From Eustoma russellianum (lineage: Eukaryota; Streptophyta; Magnoliopsida; Gentianales; Gentianaceae): 64,000 nt of DNA. Positions 56,568 to 64,000 of this stretch are shown piece by piece. Position 1 is the first letter of the stretch; each line of letters starts with the position of its first letter. The position numbers and the translations under genes are program-made. The notes beneath the pieces are model-generated. The model made no database searches and had not been told where the DNA came from. It saw only the letters and a list, made by a program, of their open reading frames with translations. Where the stretch lies: the NCBI GenBank assembly GCA_036186865.1, contig AP025067.1, forward strand, positions 16,603,079-16,667,078. The letters are read 5' to 3'.

Positions 56568-57579
56568 TGATGAGACAACAAGGACGTTTCCGCTAACTCT
56601 TAACACGGATTAGACAAGAATTGGATGATGCAAAACCTTCCAAGAAGACCAAGCATTCTACCGTATTTTGTTTTGGCAGGTTGATGTTGAACAGCTTCAC
56701 AAATGACTTCAAATTGTTTGAACAAGCCTAAACCCTTACAAACAATATCCATCCCAAGTATAAGAAGCATACAATCAAGTTTGTTCAAGGCTTGAAGGGA
56801 TTCTTAACCTTGAATCAAAGGGAAAACATAAGACAAAGTCTTGAATAACAAGCTCTCAGCTATTTGTATAAATTAAAGAATTGGTTGTTTTTGTATACTG
56901 TTTTTGCCTTGGTAATCAAGTTGTTCAAGTGTCTTGATTTTGATTGGACCACCACCAAGCTTCTTATTAGGATGTCATGTAACCTTTTTGGTGAGCTAGT
57001 TGAGGTCCTTGAGCTTGATTGGACGAAAACAAGGCTGGAAAGATCAAGTAACAAAAGTGTGCAGTTTTTGACACTTCAACTGTTTTTGATTATATGAATG
57101 TCTTCCACTCTGAATCAGTCATTGAAGTGTTCTTGAGAGTTGTAGATATCTTCTTTGAAATTGAGCTTTGGCACTGTAGTGACGTGATTTGGAGCTGGGA
57201 AGAGTAATTTATGGTCGTTGGAAGTTTGACATGCTTCGGATGTGGACCTTAGGAAGTAGGTGACTAAGCAGCCTGCTTCTGGAGGACATTCATTGAGCTA
57301 TTTACAGGCCTCTAATGGAAAGGTGATACATTAAAAAGTTGTTGATAAACTACTTATATTTTACCTCCAACTAGAATCAGGTCAATTGGATATGTGGTTG
57401 GAGAGATATAGCCAAAATACCAACCGGTTGCAAGCTGCCTACTTCATTATTCAGTTTTGGCTTTGTGCTTGAACTTTGGATTTGATTGATCTTGCTTCCT
57501 TGAGCATAAATGAGTTCAAACACATACAAAAAAATATGCAACATATAAAACATGTCCTAGGGTTTGTTACACTATAAGA
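56568..57579 (-). repeat. A4: family A-related LTR, minus strand
   Basis: Begins tgatgagacaac (complement of U5 end TTGTCTCATCA). It follows A3/A1 LTRs in inverse orientation to a point about 85 bp short of the U3 start, where I2 is inserted. The extreme U5 end differs from A3, so A3 and A4 are related but not identical LTRs. Confidence 0.82.
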
Positions 57580-60317
57580 TGTTGAGAAATCGGGGTTTGA
57601 GTGATTTGAAAATACATGATTTAAATGTTACGTGTTTACGAAATGCATGAATACCATGATATGCGTATGTGAAAAATGTGCTTCACATGTTTATATACAT
57701 TATTGTCGTACTAACGTGCCACGAAGCGTTAAGGCTTACATCATATGGCAAATATTTGTTGTCTTTATACCACTTTCAGGTGCCATGATAAATGAACTAA
57801 ACTAGTTCATTTAATGAAGTGCTTAAGGAGATGAATTTACTAGTTCATTAAATGAAGAACTCAAGGAGATATATTTGGAGATAACTACAAGGAAATAAAT
57901 TTTGGAATGGAAAGTCCTCTCCTCATTCTTACACACACCACATATATATGATATATATACATATTTTTATAACGACAAACTATATACTTCTATCCTGATG
58001 TTTTACCGACACGCCATACACATCATAAACGTATGTCAACATCACACCATCATATACACATCATATTTGTGAGTATATACAGGTTCCATATAACATATAC
58101 ATATCATCAAGTTACCAAAATTATGTCGACATGTCACGAGTCCATAAACCGAAAATTGCCATATCGGGTGACTACCGAACCATCACCGACATGTCACATA
58201 CTTACCATATAAATATGGCCAGTCTATACACACTCGAAAATCTTAAAAAAGTTAGTGCACCACATGTGTAAATCAGCCCCTTAGTCATACCATGTTTACA
58301 CACATCAATCCCCTATAATTTGGCTTGATATTTTGAAAATTCAAGCTCAAAATTTTTAACACATGGGCTTTTTTTAATCTCAGCCATTTTAGCTAAAATT
58401 AAACTTTATTTTATGTGTATTATGCATGACAAAACATATATTACATGTCTAAGATGTTTGAGATTAATTGGAGAAAAATCGCGCAATTGACGAAAGTAGA
58501 AAATTCGGTTTTCTACACTTTTTATATATGTGGGACATTTTATGTGTATGTAACATGTATCTAGACACTTTTTACACATATAAGACATATTGGAGTATTC
58601 TAGAAAAACATATTAAGAGTTGATTGAACTGTGTGAAGATTATGCATCATTGTGTATCAAATTTCAAAAGACAATTTCTGTTGTACCCTACGAAAATCGT
58701 ACTGCACTTGAAACTCGTATGAAGTGGCGTAATAAAATATTAGTTCTTCCAATTACATTTTATTAAGTTTTATTATCGCTTGTTTAATTATTCTTCCTTA
58801 AAGTAAATACTATAAGAAATAGTATAATACTTCAAGTATGTATTATGGAGCATTTGAAATGACCATTTTGCCCCTCCAAGACCTTGGGAATTTCGGCCAC
58901 AAGGGCCTTAAAGGACTTTAGAAAATTCTTCCTTTATGAGAAGACTAGCCTTGAGGGTCTTCTTAAAAGCAAGCCTAAAAGCCTAAACAAGAAATTAAAT
59001 ATTAAAAGTAATGGTATAATTATATAAGTATGAGTTATGAAATGAGTGAAAAGACAAAAATGACCCCCCAACCCTCCAAGAAATTCGGCCAACTCAAGGA
59101 GGAGTTCTAGAAGACTCCTTATTCTTACATTTCTATTTTATTTTGAAGACCAAAGTAAAATAATACGGGAAAATCAAGCATGGGGGACAAAAGTAGTCAA
59201 ATTCACAAAACACCAAGACCCTTACCCCTTTCCATGCACACTTGAGATTTTTGTCTCCCCCTTTTTGACCCAAAACAGCCGGATTCCCCCTCCCTCTACC
59301 CCTTGGAGACTTCTTCAATTTAAAAAGAAGCTCCTCTTCCATCTCCAACAAAGAACACTCTCAAGAGCATCCTAAGCAAACCACCCAAGGATCTATTTAA
59401 CATTTAGGCTACACCCTCTTCCCTCCATACGGCAAGCTAGCTAAGGGAATTCCAAGAATTCATTCCATCTTCAAGCTCCAAGATTCATCTAGGTAAGTTG
59501 CATGCTAAACTTCCTAAATGAATTTCATATTTCAAAGGATGAAGCTCACATAGATACCTTTTTTCCTTGCTAAAACCGTGACATCCCCATGGTCACTAAG
59601 TGAGGAGTCTTCAGCATCCTAAGTGGTGCTAACATCTTGGTGGTTTGAATTCATTTCAACCTCCATTCAAGATTCAATTTGGTAAGCTAATCTAAACTTA
59701 AATTATCTCCATTATGTCTTTCAATAGTAGTTAAACAATTACTCCAACCCCTCACTCCAACTGTATGTCATAGGGGGGAACTTGGAGGAAACTCCACTCA
59801 ATTTCAACCAAGGCACAAGCTAGAGAAACATCTAAGCTCAAGGGGCAAGTATAATCTAGACAATCTTGACTTATTTGTGAAGTCTATGCTTGAATGACTA
59901 GCCATTTCGAAGCTATGAATCTTAGTTGAAGAATCTAAGTTCAAAGCATGAGAGCTTAGATGTTTCTTAAGGAAGATGATTTGCATGTGTGTAGTTCTCC
60001 CTAAGATGTGTTCTTTGCCTAAATTAAATATGATATGAGAACCATTCTTTACCAAAAAGAGGGGCTGTTTTGGATGACTCATGGATGAGTAAAGTAATTC
60101 TTGTAAAGAATAGATTTTGTGTAGCATGAATGCATGAAAAGTGGCATGTTTTAAGCGTAAATTGCAAGGCTGTTGGCGTGGGTTATGTGTAGACTAAAAT
60201 GAGTTATGAGACTTGAAATGACCATGTTGAAATGTGCATTTAATGTTTAGTAAGCTGTTTTAAGGAATGAAGTTGGTTGGAAAATTCTTGAACAATATAA
60301 AGTGATAAAATGCTGGA

Positions 60318-60699
60318 ATTACTGGAACTGGACAGTTTTGAGTAGCTGATTGTGTGACCTGAAAACGAACCTTAGGAGTGTGAAAATGAGCTGATTTTTG
60401 GTATGATGATAGCCTTATATATGTATTAAATCTGTGAGTTAGAATTTTGGTAAAAGAATTTGTGGTTTGACCTTAATGTAATTTTTAATGAGAACTGGTC
60501 ATACAGAAATTACTGGAACTGGACAGTTTTGTATGGTAAATGGTTGACCTGAAATCAAACCTTAGGAGTGTGCAAATGAGCTGATTTTTTGTTATGATGG
60601 TAGCTTGATGTGTGTAGTAAAGTTCAGAGGTGGAATTTTTGTGAAAGGACTTGTGGTCTATTCTCAATGGAATTTTTAGTGACAATTGGTCATCATAGA
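60318..60699 (+). repeat. 191-bp tandem duplication in K
   Basis: The block starting attactggaactggacag recurs at 60318 and 60509; both copies carry the CCTTAGGAGTGTG segment. About 80 percent similar by eye, so old. Confidence 0.8.
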
Positions 60700-61454
60700 C
60701 TCTGCATGTACCTAATTTTGGAAAAATAAGTAGAAGACCCCTCTAAACTTATTGGATTGCTTTGAAAATTTTATGGTAATTACCTAAGACTTAGATGTAC
60801 ATGTTCATGTAAAGAAACCAGCTTAAAACCACCATTTTGAAGGTTAACAACTGAGTTGAACTTAGTGGTACAAAACTGGAAAACAGGACAATTTAATGAC
60901 ATAAGTTGTAAGGCTTTGTTCTTGCTCATTTAGGCTTGAATGTGATGTTTCGCCATATGATTATTGTTCCCTATGCTTTCCAGGTGATGGACCAAATTGA
61001 ATAAGGTTTTATGGTCCATGAAACTGAGGTAAGACGGGTACTGCCCTGCTGATTTCAGCAGTACCCCTCGATGGTAATTTAGTGTTTTGAGTACTTTAGA
61101 TATCTCGGAATGTTACGAAATTTTTATGGCATGTGTCTAAAACTCCATTATGCATATGTGTGGCGTGGGTTTATGAAAATGAGCCTGAATTGATTAGTAT
61201 GAGGCTGTATGAACAGAATGTTATTGCTGGAATATTTTCCAGCTTAAGACACAAGTTCGTGCAGCCTTGTTATAATACATTTCGTCACGAATTGCATGTT
61301 GCATATCATGCATTGCATTGTCCATGATCATACGATTTATAAGACTGATTTTTATGCCAAAGAATGATGAGAAAGCTCTTTTGAAAAAAAGTTTTTATTT
61401 TTGAAAGAAAGATTCCTAGTGTACCATTTATTTCTGGCCAGCACAACCCGCTCC

Positions 61455-61872
61455 AAATCCGGGGTTAATAGATCTGATAATGAGTATGACCGTCCAGGCC
61501 CGGAGATGATAGATCGGTGAATGATGAATAAGACCGTACATGCCCGGAGATGATAGACTTATGAATGATGAATAATACCGTGCAGGCCTAGAGATGATAG
61601 ACCTGTGAATGATGAATAAAACCATCCAGGCCCGGATAAGATAGACCTGTGATTGATCGTATGATCGTTTTCAGATCCGGATATAATAGATCTAAAAGGA
61701 ATGACCGTTTTCAGATTCGGATATAATAGATCTAAAAGGAATGGTATGACTGCCTCAGATCTGGATATAATAGATCTGAAAGGAATGGTATGACCGCCTC
61801 AGATCCGGATATAATAGATCTGAAAGGAATGGTATGACCGCCTCAGATCCGGATATAATAGATCTGAAATCT
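61455..61872 (+). repeat. 44-bp minisatellite in K
   Basis: Nine to ten units of 40-46 bp. The first half has GGCCCGGAGATGATAGA, the second half CAGATCCGGATATAATAGAT. The last three units are nearly identical, indicating recent local expansion. Confidence 0.88.
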
Positions 61873-62643
61873 CTCTACTCCTTGTTCTTATAACAAGTAT
61901 GATTTGAAAGGAAGAATGATTGAAAATGATTTTCATTGTATCATTTGCATTACATTTACATATTCATACGCATTGCATATGGTCGTGAGTAGGATGCTTA
62001 GTCTATCGTCACTAAGCTATGATCTTATTTCCATCTGTTATTTAAGTTATGATTTTATTGCCTTTGCGGTTATTGACTGAAGGGATGCAATGCTAGTCGA
62101 AATGCTAGATGTACTGTTACTTAGTGATCTTATTATCTTTCGTTACCTAAGTTATGATCTTATTTCCGTTATAGTTAAGTTATGATTGTATTATCTTTGT
62201 GGCTATTGAGTTGAAAGATAGGTATGACGGAAAAAGTCCAAACTCTCGGGATTTGGTTCTTGTGTGTACTTTCCATTTAATTCTTTATTGTTTATGGTGT
62301 ACTTGCTGGTGACTTTGTCACTCACCCCCTTATTTTTCCTCCCAGAGCCTGCAGGAAACGGGGCAGAGTGGATGACGACGAACCTAGAGTTCCATATCCG
62401 TGAGCATGCGAGTGGATGACAGCTTAAGGATTTTCTTATGATGGGTTTATGTTTTGATGGACTTATGTTGGGGACTATGATTTCCGGATTTTACTTTATG
62501 TTCGGACATGGTTGTAAACTTTATGTCAGATATTCGGAATGTATGTTTAAAGTTTTTATTCTACCGAAGTTTTTGGTTACTTGTTAAGATGATGGCATGG
62601 GAGTCCATATATTTTATTATGGACGATGATGTGTTATGCACTG

Positions 62644-62745
62644 ACGCCTGGTACTCTCCGTAGTGAAGTATGGCGGGTGCACCGTATCCNNNNNNNNNNA
62701 CGCCTGGTACTCTCCGTAGTGAAGTATGGCGGGTGCACCGTATCC
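62644..62745 (+). repeat. 46-bp perfect repeat flanking a 10-N assembly gap
   Basis: 62644-62689 and 62700-62745 are identical, separated only by ten Ns (62690-62699). This is the pattern of two contig ends that overlap but were joined with a placeholder gap; a true tandem repeat is the alternative. Confidence 0.9.
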
Positions 62746-64000
62746 GGCCAGGCCGGGGTGCGAGTGCTACAATTTCAGCACATGCAGCTGAGGTTTGACA
62801 CGCCATTTACAACTCATTTGGAGCCTAGATGGAGATTGTTTGACACTTTGATTGGTGGAGGATAAAACACATGTGATTGGTGACATGGAAGAGGTCAAGA
62901 CACAACATGAAAAGATTTCAAAATCAAAACAAGCGCTGAAGTTTCAGCACATGTTTCATTTGGCCCAATTTTTGGTGTATTGTTGTCTTTAAATTTCCTC
63001 CAAAATTGAGGGACAATCACATCTTGATTGATTGGTAATTGACATACTTGAATTTGGACATATGTTTCAGATTTTTTAAGCTAAATTTCTAGGTCATTTC
63101 ATCAAGTGACAAGGTGGAAAATGATGGTCTATCATGAAGTGACAACTAGGCGAAGACACATCTTTTGTCTAATCATATTTCGCCAAGTAAGCAAGGGCAT
63201 GTCACAATGTTATACAAGGCAATCTTCCAAGGTATTCAAGACAAATTTTCAAGGGGAGAATTCAGCCATGGGGCATCCACTTCACCTATGAAAAGGCCAA
63301 GGTGTTCAAGACAAAGCAAGCCAAAGTTCATATTCAAGCAAGATCAAGCAAGACTATTCTCTTCTTCTCTTATTCTTTTCTCTTGCTCTTAGCCTCAAGC
63401 CTATCATTCTTACATTCTAAATCCTAAATAGGCTTTGATTATGACTGAACCAGTATAAACATCTCGATGTTATTACTTTTTAGCACTTTTACTTTCAGTT
63501 TAAGTTTTTTACATCGTTTTCATAGCCACGGTTAAAATAGCAAACGTTTTCCAAAATCACCAAACTTTGTAGAAACATATACAAAGGTCTTACCTTTCAT
63601 TTGAAACAAGTTTGATCGAATTTGGATAAGTATATGTCATTCAAACGTTCATAGATCTGAGACTAGTGCAATCTGATTTTCAGATCTGCAAAGGTTGAGA
63701 ACATCAACGTGGTTGACATACTTACCAAAAGAATTTTGAAATTTTTTTTTCAACACTTTAAAGTACACATCCTAAAGGTCATACCATTAATTTTCAGATC
63801 ATTTAGAGTTGTCAATTAATAGGAATAAATTTTTCATTTTGAAGAACAGTTTCTTGCAGATTGACACAATCTGAGTAAAAACATTTTTTTTCAAAGGGTT
63901 ACACTTAGAATTTTAATCTGAAATTTTTTTGACACATTCAAAACATCTTAGAGTAAATTGTCACCAAATTTCACAATTTTTGGAGGTCTCTAACCTGTTC

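Larger units (their letters stand above)
45170..57579. mobile_element. A3/A4 composite: inverse-facing family A LTRs around a short internal piece
   Basis: A3 is a plus LTR (45170-45397 and 52880-53783). A4 is a minus LTR (56568-57579, continuing past the window). The spacer (53784-54178 and 56456-56567, about 500 bp without L) is family A leader in minus orientation ending in the A4 primer site. So the left border is a U3 start and the right border should also be a U3 start. H sequence lies left of it; the right border is outside the window. Insertions I, L and I2 interrupt it. Confidence 0.7.
58679..62771 (+). mobile_element. K: 4.1-kb LTR-like element (probable solo LTR)
   Basis: Starts TGTTGTACCC, ends GTGCTACA, flanked by ATTTC at 58674-58678 and 62772-62776, so it is one insertion. 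No gag-pol frame, primer site or purine tract inside. Length and TGT...ACA ends fit a very long solo LTR such as those of Tekay/Del chromoviruses, but the family is not proven. Splice-like CTAG/GTAAGT occurs near 59485. Orientation is assumed. Includes a 10-N gap. Confidence 0.72.
57580..64000 (+). mobile_element. I2: second I-family element, LTR only in window, interrupted by K
   Basis: LTR pieces 57580-58678 and 62772-64000 follow the I LTR from TGTTGAGAAAT to about 155 bp before its end. The 5-bp left flank is taaga. Whether an internal region follows cannot be seen. Confidence 0.87.

Noticed and set aside
60485..61327. Short frames in K that might be a gene
   Set aside because: Under 70 codons, no motifs, and overlapping duplicated or repetitive sequence.
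61455..61872. CRISPR-like array
   Set aside because: Units are contiguous and similar throughout with no unique spacers; it is a minisatellite in plant DNA.

Overview
The window is a stack of nested long-terminal-repeat (LTR) retrotransposons from a seed plant, very probably a dicot heterochromatic or pericentromeric block. Evidence: AT-rich sequence, LTRs bounded by TG...CA with 5-bp target-site duplications (TSDs), primer-binding sites complementary to the 3' end of plant initiator tRNA-Met (TGGTATCAGAGC), purine tracts in front of 3' LTRs, and broken Ty3/gypsy gag-pol reading frames. I see no host gene, tRNA, rRNA or CRISPR array. The species cannot be named from this sequence.

Layout, with working names. 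(1) 1-14899: two copies of a non-autonomous family (A) head to head, A1-left on the minus strand and A1-right on the plus strand, forming a large imperfect inverted repeat; A1-left contains a complete non-autonomous element N (3823-9243, TSD GAAAA). (2) 14900-17684: decayed gypsy element B, interrupted upstream of its RT by A1-right. (3) 17685-29849: gypsy element D (minus strand), carrying two same-family solo LTRs, S1 (21303-22739, TSD TGAAT) and S2 (27079-28489, TSD CTTCC). (4) 29850-30985: truncated family A LTR (A2). (5) 30986-41440: decayed gypsy F (minus strand), split by the complete 9.2-kb gypsy element G (31316-40526, TSD CTAAC). (6) 41441-45169: 3' half of gypsy H (minus strand), inserted in the gag of F. 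(7) 45170 to beyond 57579: A3 LTR (plus) and A4 LTR (minus) facing each other around a short internal piece. Inserted into these are the copia-type gag-only element I (45398-52879), the palindromic LTR pair L (54184-56450, TSD AGTAC) and I2 (from 57580). (8) 58679-62771: a 4.1-kb LTR-like element K (TSD ATTTC) inside the I2 LTR, with minisatellites and an assembly gap.

How the parts relate. G and D (family C) represent the potentially autonomous lineage: gag, CCHC zinc knuckle, protease, RT, RNase H, integrase, then a short C-terminal tail encoded inside the 3' LTR. This arrangement resembles CRM/Reina-type chromoviruses. Every copy here is broken. N shares family C's U5, primer site and leader but has lost pol and the tail-coding part of its LTR; it carries an acidic reading frame of unknown function instead. 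Family A keeps only a capsid C-terminal fragment fused to an acidic/coiled-coil region plus a second unknown frame. Both A and N would need proteins in trans.

The most unusual signal is the recurrence of LTRs in palindromic arrangement. In L, two full LTRs meet tail to tail across a 19-bp primer-site remnant, and the whole unit is flanked by one TSD, implying integration of a palindromic cDNA with two U3 ends. A3/A4 has the same polarity with a longer loop, and A1 is a head-to-head dimer. Coordinates of TG/CA ends, TSDs and motifs were read directly; family assignments rest on recognised motifs without database searches.
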